DNA of 64,000 bases from an uncultured Sphingomonadaceae bacterium (GTDB lineage: Bacteria; Pseudomonadota; Alphaproteobacteria; Sphingomonadales; Sphingomonadaceae): positions 1,455,302 through 1,519,301 of the forward strand of contig CANNFX010000001.1 of assembly GCA_947504025.1 (NCBI GenBank), written 5' to 3'. The notes under the pieces were generated by a model. The model searched no databases, was not told the origin of the DNA, and saw nothing but the letters and a program-made list of their open reading frames with translations. The position numbers and the translations under genes are program-made. The stretch's first letter is position 1; each line of letters opens with the position of its first letter. Positions 38,133 to 48,070 of this stretch are shown here, piece after piece.

Positions 38133-39755
38133 ATGAAAAACGTTGTCATAACATCACTCGTGGCGCCGCTGACATTGGTCTTAGCGGCCTGCAATCAGGC
38201 CGCGCCTGCCAATCCGCTCGAAGCGGCTAGCCAAGCATATGCTGAAAACGACTTTCGGGCTGCGCGGTTGCATCTGTCTGGCCTGTTGAAGGAAGAGCCC
38301 GGCAACACAGAAGCCCGCTTACTCTATGCACGAACATTGCTTGCCTTGAATGATCCGCGCGGCGCTGAAACGGCCCTTGTTTCTCTGGCTGGTAGCAATG
38401 CCAAGCCAGTGGATATTGAACCGCTATTAGCGCACGCGAAACTGCTTTCTGGTGAGGCTGAGGCCGCCCTGGAACTAGCAAGCAAGCACGAAAATGCTCT
38501 CACAGTCTGGATTCGTATCAGTTCATTGACATTGCTCGGCCGGGAAGATGAGGCCTTTGCCGCAGGCGAAAAGGCGGTTGAGGCATATCCCGACGATTCT
38601 AGATTGCTTGCTACGATGGGAAGCATGGCGCTGGCGCAACGGCAGGTTTCCAGAGCGCAGGCATATTCAGCTGCGGCACTTGATGCCGAAGCCGGCAACT
38701 TGGATGCGTTGATGCTCGCCGGCCAACTGAGCCTGCTCCGTGAGAATCTGCCCGCAGCGCAGAAGTATTTCGAAACCGCTTTCGAAAAACACCCCGGGGC
38801 TATGGGGCCGGCCTTTTCACTGGCCGCGACGGAAGCCGATTTGGGCAATCTGGACCGAGCTGCAGAACTGATAGCAAAGATCCGCGAATATTCGCCGGAT
38901 CATCCCAAGGGGATTTTCCTCGATGCCAAACTGGCTTTCGTGAAAGGTGAGTTGGACTTAGCCTATCAAAAAACACTGGAGAACGAGCGCCAACTTGCCG
39001 AATTTCCCGCGGGCCAATTGCTAATGGGGGAAATTGCTCATTTGCGTGGCAATCACAATCAGGCTGTCTCCTGGCTTGAGGCGTTTCTCCGATATTCTCC
39101 GGGCCATGTGCATGCATCGACAGTGCTGACCCATTCCCAGATTGCGCTGGGTGAAGATGCTGCTGCGCGGGAAACAATTTTCCCAGTGGCGGATAAGGCC
39201 AGCGCCAGTCCAGAGCTACTCGCCTTGGCGGCGAAGTTAGCCAAGCAGGACGGCGACGACAGTCTTTACGCGCCGCGCCTTTCACAAGCTTCCAGTGCTG
39301 ATCTTTCGGTGGGTCTTGCGAAAGCGGATGAAGCGATGTCGCGCCGCGATTGGGATGCGGCTGCTGCCGGCTACAGCGAATTGCGTGAAGCTGGCTGGGA
39401 CAACAATGCTATCGTTATGAATAATAGCGCGATGGTTGCGCTTGAACGTGGGAGCACTGCAAAAGCGGTTGAATATGCTCGCGCCGCTCATGCGCTGGTG
39501 CCTCGCGATCCAGAGGTAATGGACACGTTGGGGTGGGCATTGTTGCGCGACAAGAGCAGCCCCGCAGAAGCTTTGACCCTGCTGAGAAAAGCCAAAGACG
39601 GCCTGCCGGGCAATGTTGGTATTCGCTGGCACTATGCCGATGCACTGGTTGCAAATGGTCGAAAAGCAGAAGCGAAGACGATCATTCGCAGTGTGCGAAA
39701 ATTTGCAGATGACAAGCAGAAACAGCGGATCGACAGCTTACTTGCAAGACTCTGA
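38133..39755 (+). CDS. TPR-repeat lipoprotein
   Basis: Protein of 540 residues with a lipoprotein signal (MKNVVITSLVAPLTLVLAAC, lipobox LAAC). It is made almost wholly of tetratricopeptide-like helical repeats: AASQAYAENDFRAARLHL, ARTLLALNDPRGAETAL and, near the C-terminus, MVALERGSTAKAVEYARAAH and MDTLGWALLRDKSSPAEAL. It resembles the TPR lipoproteins found with PEP-CTERM/exosortase systems (PrsT-like) but is much shorter than their usual 900 residues. The adjacent PEP-CTERM gene makes that link attractive, not proven. Probably a periplasmic scaffold. Confidence 0.8.
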   Translation: MKNVVITSLVAPLTLVLAACNQAAPANPLEAASQAYAENDFRAARLHLSGLLKEEPGNTEARLLYARTLLALNDPRGAETALVSLAGSNAKPVDIEPLLAHAKLLSGEAEAALELASKHENALTVWIRISSLTLLGREDEAFAAGEKAVEAYPDDSRLLATMGSMALAQRQVSRAQAYSAAALDAEAGNLDALMLAGQLSLLRENLPAAQKYFETAFEKHPGAMGPAFSLAATEADLGNLDRAAELIAKIREYSPDHPKGIFLDAKLAFVKGELDLAYQKTLENERQLAEFPAGQLLMGEIAHLRGNHNQAVSWLEAFLRYSPGHVHASTVLTHSQIALGEDAAARETIFPVADKASASPELLALAAKLAKQDGDDSLYAPRLSQASSADLSVGLAKADEAMSRRDWDAAAAGYSELREAGWDNNAIVMNNSAMVALERGSTAKAVEYARAAHALVPRDPEVMDTLGWALLRDKSSPAEALTLLRKAKDGLPGNVGIRWHYADALVANGRKAEAKTIIRSVRKFADDKQKQRIDSLLARL

Positions 39756-39824
39756 TGTGCGCTTTGCCGGATTGACGCCTTCGATAGCTGGACAGCACGG
39801 CAGGGTGCACCTAATTCCCCGCGC

Positions 39825-41417
39825 ATGAGCGCATCAGACAAACCTTCCGATTCCAATCAACCCGATTCCATTCTGATCGTCGATTTCGGCAGTCAGGTGA
39901 CCCAGCTCATTGCACGGCGAGTGCGCGAGGCTGGCGTCTATTCCGAAATTGCACCATTCTCGATGGCTGAGGAAGCATTCCACCGGCTTAAACCCAAAGG
40001 CATCATACTGTCGGGTTCGCCCGCTGGCGTGCCCGAGGAAGACAGCCCGCGCGCGCCGCAAATGTTGTTTGACGCTGGGTTACCGATTCTAGGCATTTGT
40101 TACGGCCAACAGGTTATGACGCATCAACTGGGCGGCGAAGTTCGCCCCGGCCATGACACTGGTGATGGCGGCGAGTTTGGGCGCGCTTTCCTGACCGTGA
40201 CTGAAGAATGCGCGTTGTTTGACGGATTATGGAATGTCGGTGACCGTCACCAAGTGTGGATGAGCCACGGTGACAAGGTAACTCGTTTTGCCGATGGTTT
40301 CGGCATTGTCGCCACCAGTGACGGTGCACCTTTTGCGGTGATCGCTGATGAGAAGCGCAAATTCTACGGCACGCAGTTCCACCCCGAAGTCGTTCATACG
40401 CCCGATGGCGCTAAACTGATCGCCAACTTCGTCCGTCACGTCTGCGGTCTCGCTGGCGACTGGACCATGGCAGAGTTTCGCAAGACCAAGATCGATGAAA
40501 TCCGCGCTCAAGTGGGTGATGGTAAAGTCATTTGCGGCCTTAGCGGCGGCGTCGATAGTGCGGTTGCAGCTGTACTGATCCATGAAGCTATCGGCGAGCA
40601 GCTTACCTGTGTTTTCGTTGACCACGGCTTGATGCGGATGAATGAGGCCGAGCAGGTCGTCACCTTGTTCCGCGATCATTACAATATCCCGCTGATCCAT
40701 AAGGACGTGAGCGAAATGTTCCTCGGCGGCCTCAAGGGTGAAACCGACCCGGAGAAGAAGCGCAAGTTCATCGGCAAGACCTTCATCGATGTGTTCGAAG
40801 GCGAGGCCAAGGCCATAGGCGGCGCGGATTTCCTTGCGCAGGGTACACTCTATCCCGATGTGATCGAAAGCGTATCCTTCACCGGCGGACCAAGCGTTAC
40901 GATCAAGAGCCACCACAATGTCGGCGGATTGCCAGAGCGCATGAACATGCAGCTGGTCGAACCCTTGCGTGAACTGTTCAAAGACGAAGTCCGCGACCTT
41001 GGCCGTGAGCTGGGCCTGCCCGATATATTCGTCGGTCGCCATCCGTTCCCGGGACCAGGTCTCGCGATACGCATTCCAGGCGAAGTGACCGAGGACCGCT
41101 GCGACATCCTGCGCAAGGCTGATGCGATCTATCTCGAAGAAATCCGCAACGCGGGCCTCTATGATGCGATCTGGCAGGCTTTCGCTGTTCTGCTGCCGGT
41201 GAAAACCGTCGGCGTGATGGGCGATAGCCGCACATACGACAACGTCTGCGCCCTGCGCGCAGTGACCAGTACTGACGGCATGACCGCCGACATCTATCCC
41301 TTCGATGCCAGTTTCCTGAGCGCAGTTTCGACCCGCATCATCAATGAAGTGAAGGGCATCAACCGCGTGGTTTATGACTATACGTCAAAGCCGCCCGGGA
41401 CGATTGAGTGGGAGTGA
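39825..41417 (+). CDS. guaA: GMP synthase (glutamine-hydrolysing)
   Basis: Converts XMP to GMP using glutamine and ATP, 530 residues. The class I amidotransferase domain has [18 protein letters not shown], the nucleophile Cys in [16 protein letters not shown] and His-Glu in [13 protein letters not shown]. The ATP pyrophosphatase P-loop is [18 protein letters not shown], and the C-terminal dimerisation domain ends in [18 protein letters not shown]. It stands alone here, not next to guaB. Confidence 0.98.
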   Translation: MSASDKPSDSNQPDSILIVDFGSQVTQLIARRVREAGVYSEIAPFSMAEEAFHRLKPKGIILSGSPAGVPEEDSPRAPQMLFDAGLPILGICYGQQVMTHQLGGEVRPGHDTGDGGEFGRAFLTVTEECALFDGLWNVGDRHQVWMSHGDKVTRFADGFGIVATSDGAPFAVIADEKRKFYGTQFHPEVVHTPDGAKLIANFVRHVCGLAGDWTMAEFRKTKIDEIRAQVGDGKVICGLSGGVDSAVAAVLIHEAIGEQLTCVFVDHGLMRMNEAEQVVTLFRDHYNIPLIHKDVSEMFLGGLKGETDPEKKRKFIGKTFIDVFEGEAKAIGGADFLAQGTLYPDVIESVSFTGGPSVTIKSHHNVGGLPERMNMQLVEPLRELFKDEVRDLGRELGLPDIFVGRHPFPGPGLAIRIPGEVTEDRCDILRKADAIYLEEIRNAGLYDAIWQAFAVLLPVKTVGVMGDSRTYDNVCALRAVTSTDGMTADIYPFDASFLSAVSTRIINEVKGINRVVYDYTSKPPGTIEWE

Positions 41418-41444
41418 TCGCGTGCTGAGCGACAGTTAAGATAT

Positions 41445-42590
41445 CTATGCCTGATCGACGATCGCTTTCCGGATATCGTAAACCATCGTCTCGAGAATTT
41501 TGTTGGCATCTGGCGTAACGCGATTGGTCACAACATAGATGCCCAGTTCTTCATAGGGGAAGATAATCATGACGTTGCGCACGTTGGCATAACCGCCATC
41601 GTGACGAAAGCTGGTGCTGCCAGCGGGCCGGTCAATAACCCACCAGAATGATGCAATGCGGTAATCCCATGCTAGCTCATGCAGCGGCACGTGTGCTAGT
41701 TTCGTAGCCGGATTGCGCTCGCTGAGATTGAACTGCATGTATCGAACCGCGTCAGGGACGGTCGCCTTTGCCGCGCCTTCTGCTCCGCCAATCGGCCAGA
41801 CAGGCCAAGGATCTACAAGTTCGCCTACAGCATTGTAACCGCCTGCAAGTCGTTTCAAAGCGTCGTCGTCAGTCATGGCAAGAGTTGTATCGTCCATGCC
41901 AGCTGGCTCCAAAATGAAGTGCTGCACCAGTTCGTCTAGCGATTTATCATACGCTTTTTCTAGGATCAGGGCGGTAAGATTGGTACCTAAATTGCTATAA
42001 TTGAAAGCCTCTCCAGGCGTGCTGGCGAGCTCGAAGCCGGCAAGGTTTTCGAAGAACTTCCCTTTTGTCATTGCTAATTCGACATCCTGAAAAGCGCGCC
42101 AACGCAAGCCCCCTGCATCACTCTGCGAAGGCTCATTCTGCATGGCTTTCGGAACAGGATTGTTGCTCGGCAATCCGCTGGTGTGCGTCAGCAAGTGGCG
42201 CAACAGAATAGGCCGTCCCTCGCGCTGTAGGTTAGGATAGTCACCATCAAGGTAAGTGCGGATATCGGTGTTGAACGACAGCTTGCCATCGAGAATAGCC
42301 TGCGCGGCCAATGTGCCGGTGAAAGTCTTGGTGATGGATCGAAGTTCAAAGATTGTCTCGTCGTCCGCCGGTTCAGGCTTATCACGATAGAGCGGACCCT
42401 TGTGGACTGTGAATGCTTCTCCCTCGAACGTCACACCAATCGAGACCGCTTCGATTTTACCCTCTTTTATGTACCTGTCCGCGATCTGCTCGGCTACGGC
42501 AGCGGGTGTAACCGGTAATGATGGTTGCGCATGGGCGGCAGCGCTTAGCCCGACGGATGCAGCAAGAACGGCAACAAAGAACATTCTCAT
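41445..42590 (-). CDS. Serine hydrolase, beta-lactamase class C-like family
   Basis: Exported penicillin-binding-protein-like hydrolase of 381 residues with a signal peptide ending at AAHAQP. The SxxK motif is in FELRSITKTFTG, the YxN motif in FNYSNLGTNLTAL and an HDGG (KTG-equivalent) at SFRHDGGYAN. Such proteins are esterases, D-aminopeptidases or carboxypeptidases more often than true beta-lactamases. The ATG at 42590 is chosen because AAGGAG lies 8 bases before it. A second, longer paralogue lies at 53766-55460. Confidence 0.88.
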   Translation of the reverse strand: MRMFFVAVLAASVGLSAAAHAQPSLPVTPAAVAEQIADRYIKEGKIEAVSIGVTFEGEAFTVHKGPLYRDKPEPADDETIFELRSITKTFTGTLAAQAILDGKLSFNTDIRTYLDGDYPNLQREGRPILLRHLLTHTSGLPSNNPVPKAMQNEPSQSDAGGLRWRAFQDVELAMTKGKFFENLAGFELASTPGEAFNYSNLGTNLTALILEKAYDKSLDELVQHFILEPAGMDDTTLAMTDDDALKRLAGGYNAVGELVDPWPVWPIGGAEGAAKATVPDAVRYMQFNLSERNPATKLAHVPLHELAWDYRIASFWWVIDRPAGSTSFRHDGGYANVRNVMIIFPYEELGIYVVTNRVTPDANKILETMVYDIRKAIVDQA

Positions 42591-42687
42591 CAAGATTTCT
42601 CCTTGCCCACGTGCTTTGCTATCAGTGCGAGCAATTCTACTGCTTGTCTGTGAACTGCATGATGGTCTCGACGGGCGCTTTTAGCTG

Positions 42688-43668
42688 TTACTCCGGCTTC
42701 AAGCTGGAGTTGAACTCAATCCCGGTCAGTTCCTCAGACTTCGTCCACAGCCCTTCGGCCAAAGCTTCGTCGCGAATGTGCGGCGATACACCTGATCCGC
42801 GCGGTGTGCTTTCATCGGCCATCGCGCCCAGATTGCAATCTTCACAATAGACGCCGCCCATGCCGTCCAGCAGCGGTGAGATGGCTGCCCATACGCTGGT
42901 GGCTGCGCCCTGCTCAACCGTCTTGAAAGATTCGTGCTTGTTGCCGTGCTCGTCATACCAACCCATCGCAACCTGCTCTTCCATCGTCAGATGTCGCTGG
43001 AGCGGGGTGGCGATGCCGCCGGGATGAACTGCGAAAGCGCGTACACCGTGCGCTTCGCCCATCTTGTCCAATTGCAACGCGAATAGAGCGTTGGCTGACT
43101 TTGCCTGACCGTAAGCGGGCCATTTGGAATATTCGCGGCGCTCGAAGTTTGGATCATCAAGATCTAGGCCGTTCAACCGGTGTCCGACCGATGATACTGC
43201 CACAACGCGCGCGCTGTCCGCGGCAACCAACAGAGGCCACAGCCTAGCGGTCATCTGGAAATGTCCGAGGTGATTGGTCGCAAACTGGCTTTCATATCCG
43301 CGTGCATCGCGGGTGAGTGGATTGGCCATGATCGCAGCATTGTTCACCAATATGTCGATATGGTTGAAAAGCTTGGTCACTTCGCCTGCAAATGTATCAA
43401 TTGAAGCGGGGTCGGATAGGTCGAGAGGCAGGATTGTGATCTTTCCCGTCATATCGCTCAACACCTCTTCTGCGGCTTCGGGCCTGCGGGCACCGACCAG
43501 CACATGTGCACCTGCACCCGCCATTGTTCGAACAGTCTCGGTACCGAGACCGGAATAGCCGCCCGTTACGACAACGTTCTTGCCGGAGAGATCAATGCCG
43601 TCCGTTACCTCCGCCGCCGTGGAGCGGTTGCCAAATGGCGATTCGATAGGCTTTTGCGGCGAAACCAT
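42688..43668 (-). CDS. Short-chain dehydrogenase/reductase (WW-oxidoreductase/retinol dehydrogenase-like)
   Basis: NADP-type SDR of 326 residues. The cofactor motif is NVVVTGGYSGLGTETVRTM, followed by the ARR basic region, NNAAIMANP, VVAVSSVGHR and the catalytic YGQAK. The length and the long C-terminal part match the extended-loop SDRs annotated as retinol or protochlorophyllide-like reductases. The ATG at 43668 is supported by AGAGG 8 bases upstream. Substrate unknown. Confidence 0.88.
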   Translation of the reverse strand: MVSPQKPIESPFGNRSTAAEVTDGIDLSGKNVVVTGGYSGLGTETVRTMAGAGAHVLVGARRPEAAEEVLSDMTGKITILPLDLSDPASIDTFAGEVTKLFNHIDILVNNAAIMANPLTRDARGYESQFATNHLGHFQMTARLWPLLVAADSARVVAVSSVGHRLNGLDLDDPNFERREYSKWPAYGQAKSANALFALQLDKMGEAHGVRAFAVHPGGIATPLQRHLTMEEQVAMGWYDEHGNKHESFKTVEQGAATSVWAAISPLLDGMGGVYCEDCNLGAMADESTPRGSGVSPHIRDEALAEGLWTKSEELTGIEFNSSLKPE

Positions 43669-43927
43669 GTGATTTCCTCTCATATTTCAGGCCGTCATGT
43701 TCGGCCCGCGCAGCAAAGAATGCAAGCGCTGGTCAGGCTGACGTTACGGCATCGCAGCGTAAGCTCGTGATCTCGCACGAGACCTTGCGAGACAGGCATT
43801 TCTGGCTCATTCTGCTGTGCAACATAGTGTGCGCATAGTGCGTAACAAACTGCCGGATATGTCCGGTTTCGCATCCATACCTTGGCTTGCGGAGAAAGAA
43901 ATTACGAACGTATCGAGGAAAATTGAT

Positions 43928-44317
43928 ATGACCAACGCATACATAACACTCGGATCGAATGACATAGAACGGTCGCGTTCTTACTACGGTCCGGTGATGG
44001 ATGCGCTGGGCGCAACTATGACGATGGAAATTCCTGACAGGGCATTGTGCTATAAGATGCCTGACGGGTTCAGAATCTGGGTCACCAAGCCTTACAATGA
44101 GGAAGAGGCCGCCGCCGGCAACGGCCAGACGGCAGGTCTTTATGCCGCAGATACAAAGCGGGTGGATGCCGCCTATGCGGCAGCGCTTTCAAATGGCGGC
44201 AGCGATGAAGGGGCACCCGGTCCACGCCCGCTCTATGGCCCCGAGTTCTATGGTGGCTACGCTCGCGATCCCGACGGCAACAAGATGAGCTTCATCACAT
44301 TCCGCAAGGACGCGTAA
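43928..44317 (+). CDS. VOC-superfamily (glyoxalase-like) protein, paralogue
   Basis: Single VOC module of 129 residues; the start is ATG 43928 with GAGGAAA upstream. The C-terminal GGSDEGAPGPRPLYGPEF and RDPDGNKMSFITF segments clearly match the protein at 3266-3643, so the two are paralogues or close family members. The upstream 110 bp in the same frame is open but holds no likely coding sequence. Function not determined. Confidence 0.85.
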   Translation: MTNAYITLGSNDIERSRSYYGPVMDALGATMTMEIPDRALCYKMPDGFRIWVTKPYNEEEAAAGNGQTAGLYAADTKRVDAAYAAALSNGGSDEGAPGPRPLYGPEFYGGYARDPDGNKMSFITFRKDA

Positions 44318-44383
44318 TTACGGCTCAGCCGCATTGAGTATCAGTTACAGAGCCCCCGCCTTAACCGACTGGAGAATACCCCG

Positions 44384-45358
44384 ATGAAAACAGCGATCAC
44401 AGAAATGTTTGGCATCGAGCACCCGATTATTCAGGGCGGCATGCACTGGGTCGGATTTGCCGAAATGGCTGCTGCAGTTTCCAATGCTGGTGGCCTCGGG
44501 ACCATTACCGGCCTGACGCAAAAAACGCCTGCTGATCTCGCGAACGAAATCGCTCGCTGCAAGGATATGACGGATAAGCCCTTCGCGGTGAACATCACGA
44601 TCCTGCCAACGCTGACACCGCCAGACTACCCTGGCATCGTGAAGGCCGTGATTGATGGCGGTGTGAAAGTGGTGGAGACAGCAGGTCGCAACCCGTCCGA
44701 ATTGCTGCCTCCGCTCAAAGATGCCGGGATCAAGGTGATCCATAAATGCACGAGCGTTCGGCATTCGCTGAAAGCTCAGGAAATTGGCTGTGATGCAGTG
44801 TCGGTTGATGGTTTCGAATGCGGCGGGCATCCGGGTGAAGACGATGTCCCGAACTTCATCCTGCTGCCGCGTGCCGCCGATGAGCTTGAAATTCCATTCG
44901 TATCATCGGGCGGAATGGCCGACGGTCGTAGTTTGGTCGCGTCGCTCGCTATGGGCGCGCAGGGTATGAATATGGGCACGCGCTTTATCGCGACCAAAGA
45001 AGCGCCGGTTCACCAGAACGTGAAAGAAGCGATCGTTGCAGCGAGCGAGCTGGACACGAGGCTGGTGATGCGCGGCTTGCGCAATACCGAGCGTGTTCTC
45101 AACAATTCCGCAGTCGAGCGCTTGCTCGAGAAGGAAAAGGAGCTCGGCGACGCCCTGACGATCCAGGACATTCTGCCAGAGGTTGCGGGTGTCTATCCTT
45201 CCATCATGCAGGAAGGTGATATGGATAAGGGCGCCTGGAGTTGCGGCATGGTTGCGGGCCTGATCAATGACATTCCGACATGTAAGGAACTGATCGACAG
45301 TATCATGAACGACGCCGAGGCAATTCTCGGCCGTATGAACGGAATGCAAGCCGGCTAA
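44384..45358 (+). CDS. Nitronate monooxygenase family flavoprotein
   Basis: FMN-dependent TIM-barrel enzyme of 324 residues that oxidises nitronates or acts as a 2-nitropropane dioxygenase-like protein. The N-terminal HPIIQGGMHWVGFAEMAAA and SNAGGLGTITGL segments bind flavin. DGFECGGHPGEDDV carries the conserved His region, and PFVSSGGMADGRSLVA and GAQGMNMGTRFIAT complete the phosphate site. It has its own ribosome site (GGAGA). Some family members are enoyl reductases (FabK), so the exact activity is not certain. Confidence 0.88.
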   Translation: MKTAITEMFGIEHPIIQGGMHWVGFAEMAAAVSNAGGLGTITGLTQKTPADLANEIARCKDMTDKPFAVNITILPTLTPPDYPGIVKAVIDGGVKVVETAGRNPSELLPPLKDAGIKVIHKCTSVRHSLKAQEIGCDAVSVDGFECGGHPGEDDVPNFILLPRAADELEIPFVSSGGMADGRSLVASLAMGAQGMNMGTRFIATKEAPVHQNVKEAIVAASELDTRLVMRGLRNTERVLNNSAVERLLEKEKELGDALTIQDILPEVAGVYPSIMQEGDMDKGAWSCGMVAGLINDIPTCKELIDSIMNDAEAILGRMNGMQAG

Positions 45359-45359
45359 A

Positions 45360-45911
45360 CTACCAGCTAAAGCCTTCATCAATTGCGGCCTGTTCTTCTT
45401 CGGTCGTTTCGCGCGCCAACACTTTGTTACGGTGCGGGAAGCGGCCGAAGCGGGCGATCATCTCGTGATGACTGCGAGCGAAGTCGGCGTTCTCTGGCAA
45501 ATGCTTGGTAAAGTAAGCGAGGCTAGCCTCTTGGTCAGCAATGTCTTCGCTATGCATCAGGGGCATGGCGATGAACTGGCGCTGCGCATCGGGTAGATCC
45601 GCATCCCAACCTTCTGCGATAACATGCTTGCAGATTTCGCGGGCAAGCGGATCATAGGCGAATGCCTGCGCCGTCTTGCGGTAAAGGTTGCGCGGCACCT
45701 GATCGAACAGCAGGATCGCAGCCTGCGCCAACTTAATGTCTCTGGTAAAATTGCTGGCAGGCTCTGCGCCCAGTGACATTAATTTACGTTCGAATCTCAC
45801 ACGCAGCTGGTGGTCGATCCGGCTGTTTGGTTTGAACCAGTCAGCCGTCTGCATTTCCTCAAACCAGATGTGCAATAATTCGGCCGCCCATGGGCGCTGT
45901 GCGGCTGCCAT
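45360..45911 (-). CDS. DUF924 family protein
   Basis: Helical cytoplasmic protein of 183 residues. LLFDQVPRNLYRKTAQAFAYD and AMPLMHSEDIADQEASLAYF, and the closing GRFPHRNKVLARETTEEE, are the DUF924 signatures (TPR-like fold, function unknown). It follows the small lipoprotein gene by 6 bp on the same strand, so the two are probably co-transcribed. It converges on the nitronate monooxygenase gene with a 1-bp gap. Confidence 0.9.
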   Translation of the reverse strand: MAAAQRPWAAELLHIWFEEMQTADWFKPNSRIDHQLRVRFERKLMSLGAEPASNFTRDIKLAQAAILLFDQVPRNLYRKTAQAFAYDPLAREICKHVIAEGWDADLPDAQRQFIAMPLMHSEDIADQEASLAYFTKHLPENADFARSHHEMIARFGRFPHRNKVLARETTEEEQAAIDEGFSW

Positions 45912-45917
45912 ATTTGC

Positions 45918-46343
45918 TCAATCCATTTTCTTGTAGGGAACGAAGTCGTTTAGCGAAATGAAGCCGCGAAGGAAGCCTGAACCGCGATCGAGCATTTTGA
46001 TCGGCTGATTGCGGCACAACTGGCTCGTGCCCCGATATTCTATTAGCAGGACATCATCGTCATCCAGCGAGGCAGGATGGCTGGGCACATTGACATAAAT
46101 CGTGTTGCCGCGTTTCAGATATAGCGCGGTCCCATCAATCACTTTCAACGGTTGATTGGTGTGCGGGCTGACGCATCGCAGCGGTTCACCAGCTGTGCGG
46201 CCTTCGGTCAGTTCTGCGAGCTTGATCTGGCCGCGTTCTTCGGCGGCAGCGCGGGCTGCGCTGTTGCTACCGGTTGCACAGCCGCTGATCATCAGGGCGA
46301 GACCGGTTGTTGCGAAAATGATTGAGGCTTTGTTCGGGCGCAT
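45918..46343 (-). CDS. Small lipoprotein, DUF6491-like
   Basis: Protein of 141 residues with a lipoprotein signal and lipobox ISGC at Cys22. The mature part has a cysteine pair (LRCVSPHT and SQLCRNQP) and an ISLNDFVPYKK ending, which reminds me of the DUF6491 family; this is from memory and not checked. The ATG at 46343 has AGGAGA 7 bases before it. It is the first gene of a two-gene unit with the DUF924 gene. Confidence 0.7.
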   Translation of the reverse strand: MRPNKASIIFATTGLALMISGCATGSNSAARAAAEERGQIKLAELTEGRTAGEPLRCVSPHTNQPLKVIDGTALYLKRGNTIYVNVPSHPASLDDDDVLLIEYRGTSQLCRNQPIKMLDRGSGFLRGFISLNDFVPYKKMD

Positions 46344-46408
46344 GGGACGTCTCCTGTTGGATGGCGAGTGTAACACAGACTCCTGAACCACGCCTGTCGG
46401 AGAGTGCG

Positions 46409-46657
46409 TTAGGACGCAGCCGCGCTAATATCTGGTAATGTTGACTGGTCTGCGCCGTCGGCGGGACCGCCTTTCAGGATGAAGCGCTTGTCGCAATATC
46501 CGCAATCGACATAGCCATGCTCGTCGATCTCCAGAAAGACGCGCGGATGGCCGAGGGCTGCTGGCGTGAAGTTCTTCCCGCGCCTGATCGAGACAGCGCC
46601 ATCGCATTGAACGCGGCGGGTTTCGACAAGGCTGGTTTCAGGTGGAGCTATCGACAT
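46409..46657 (-). CDS. Zinc-finger CHCC-type protein (NDUFS6-like)
   Basis: Protein of 82 residues. The C-terminal half HPRVFLEIDEHGYVDCGYC ending in DKRFIL, with a preceding QCDG, gives the C-x(n)-H-x(n)-C-x2-C arrangement of the zf-CHCC family (bacterial relatives of complex I subunit NDUFS6). It probably binds one zinc. It is a stand-alone gene on the minus strand; its stop is 65 bp upstream of the lipoprotein start. Confidence 0.85.
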   Translation of the reverse strand: MSIAPPETSLVETRRVQCDGAVSIRRGKNFTPAALGHPRVFLEIDEHGYVDCGYCDKRFILKGGPADGADQSTLPDISAAAS

Positions 46658-46718
46658 GCCGTTCGCGATAATCGCTGGCAGTCATCCGCGCAATAGGAAC
46701 TGCATGACGCTGTGCTGT

Positions 46719-47255
46719 TTAAGGCAGATCCACCACAACGTTGAACTGACCCGTATAGGTGCCTGGTGCTTGCGTTGCGGCAACAGAGAGTGTTCCGCCG
46801 ACGCTGAAATCAATGTCGCCAGAGAAGAATGGGATCCGCCACCCATCGACCAGATCGGTCTGGAAATCGGTTAGCGTCATCGTTTTCGTCGCATCCCCGG
46901 TCAGGGTCAGGACGATACTGTCGGACGAAGCGGGCGAGCTGTAGGCGACAAACTGAAAGATCGGGAAGATCGGCATTTCGAGGCGGAAGCTGGCGGGCTG
47001 GGTAGAGCCTCCGGCGGGAATGACTGTTCCCCCTGTACTCACCGTGCCGTCGGGTGCGATCGTAATTGTGCCGCCACTCAGGCCCGGAATTACTTGCCCG
47101 AAATCCAAGTCACCAAGTTTGGTAATCCGGCCTTGGCCGAGGATTTCCGTCTCGCTGGTTGCATTTGTCTGCGCCATCGCCGGAGCAGAAGCTACCCCAA
47201 GCGCGCACATCGCGATTAACGCGAAACGCGTTAGAATTTGTCCCACCCTGTTCAT
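46719..47255 (-). CDS. DUF4402 exported protein (first copy)
   Basis: Secreted beta-sandwich protein of 178 residues with a signal peptide ending at APAMAQ. The mature part has the DUF4402 hallmarks: LGDLDFGQVIPGLSGGTITI near the N-terminus, a Gly/Ser-rich central region and the closing APGTYTGQFNVVVDLP. The fold resembles pilin or fimbrial subunits, so surface or adhesin roles are suspected but unproven. A paralogue lies 77 bp upstream on the same strand. Confidence 0.85.
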   Translation of the reverse strand: MNRVGQILTRFALIAMCALGVASAPAMAQTNATSETEILGQGRITKLGDLDFGQVIPGLSGGTITIAPDGTVSTGGTVIPAGGSTQPASFRLEMPIFPIFQFVAYSSPASSDSIVLTLTGDATKTMTLTDFQTDLVDGWRIPFFSGDIDFSVGGTLSVAATQAPGTYTGQFNVVVDLP

Positions 47256-47332
47256 GCTGACTTCTATACGGCGGCAATCATGCAACAGTGGTTGCTGGCT
47301 TTGGTTACCTGCCTGTTAGGATTTGCCGTGCG

Positions 47333-47923
47333 CTACTGATATTCCAGTGTAACATCGAACTGGGTTTCATAAACGCCGGGGGCCTGATTTGCCCGCACGC
47401 GCAATTGACCACCAACCCTGAAGGCAAAGGCCCCGCTGGGTGAAACAATCCGGAATGTCCGGATGTTCGTGCCAAGCGTTGTCGGCGGAACGCTGCCGAT
47501 TGTTATTCGGCGCAGCCGCATTGTTTCTGTCCCACCAATGCGGGTCAGGTTGTAGCGGTTTCGATCAAGCCGGATCGTAACAATCTGGTTGACTGCCCCA
47601 TAGCCGGCAAATTCTGCCGCTTGGGACGAACCTGACAGGACGACGATACCGCCGGTTGTCGCGACGGTTCCATCGGGTGACAGTGTGATCCAACCATTAT
47701 TTGTGCCCGGGATGATCGAGCCAAAGTCGAGATCTTCCACTTTGATGAAGCTGAGCGGGGTAACTACCACCGCTTCGCTCTCGGCAGACGTGCTGGACTG
47801 GGCCAGCGCTGTCTGCGGAACAAGCGCTATAGGAGCAGCTAGGCACAAGGCGACAAGCATCATCCGATGCCATCTGACACCGGCATTTGCTGCGCTTTGC
47901 AGAAATGCGACCCACCCCTTCAT
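47333..47923 (-). CDS. DUF4402 exported protein (second copy)
   Basis: Secreted protein of 196 residues, paralogous to the downstream copy: IKVEDLDFGSIIPGTNNGWI matches the same N-terminal block, and APGVYETQFDVTLEYQ the same C-terminal strand. The signal peptide has an unusually long n-region before the hydrophobic core and ends at ALAQ. The central parts of the two paralogues have diverged. No usher or chaperone gene is adjacent. Confidence 0.85.
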   Translation of the reverse strand: MKGWVAFLQSAANAGVRWHRMMLVALCLAAPIALVPQTALAQSSTSAESEAVVVTPLSFIKVEDLDFGSIIPGTNNGWITLSPDGTVATTGGIVVLSGSSQAAEFAGYGAVNQIVTIRLDRNRYNLTRIGGTETMRLRRITIGSVPPTTLGTNIRTFRIVSPSGAFAFRVGGQLRVRANQAPGVYETQFDVTLEYQ

Positions 47924-48070
47924 GCTTCCCGGATTAACCTGAAACTGTGAACTCGTGGTGGGTGCTTATGGTTAATGGCCAATTTACCTTTGGGCCTGAC
48001 TTATGTGCATTTCGGGTCGCTGCGCCGAAGGCCTTTACTGGATCGTGCTGCTGGCCCATTGCTCCGCGCG

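Noticed and set aside
40227-41042. 271-residue minus-strand frame inside guaA
   Set aside because: Antisense shadow of a well-conserved gene, with no recognisable domain.
47972-47986. CtrA-like TTAA-N7-TTTA, and a similar site near 55703 before nrdA
   Set aside because: Both miss one of eight positions of TTAA-N7-TTAA; the motif is too degenerate to claim without conservation.
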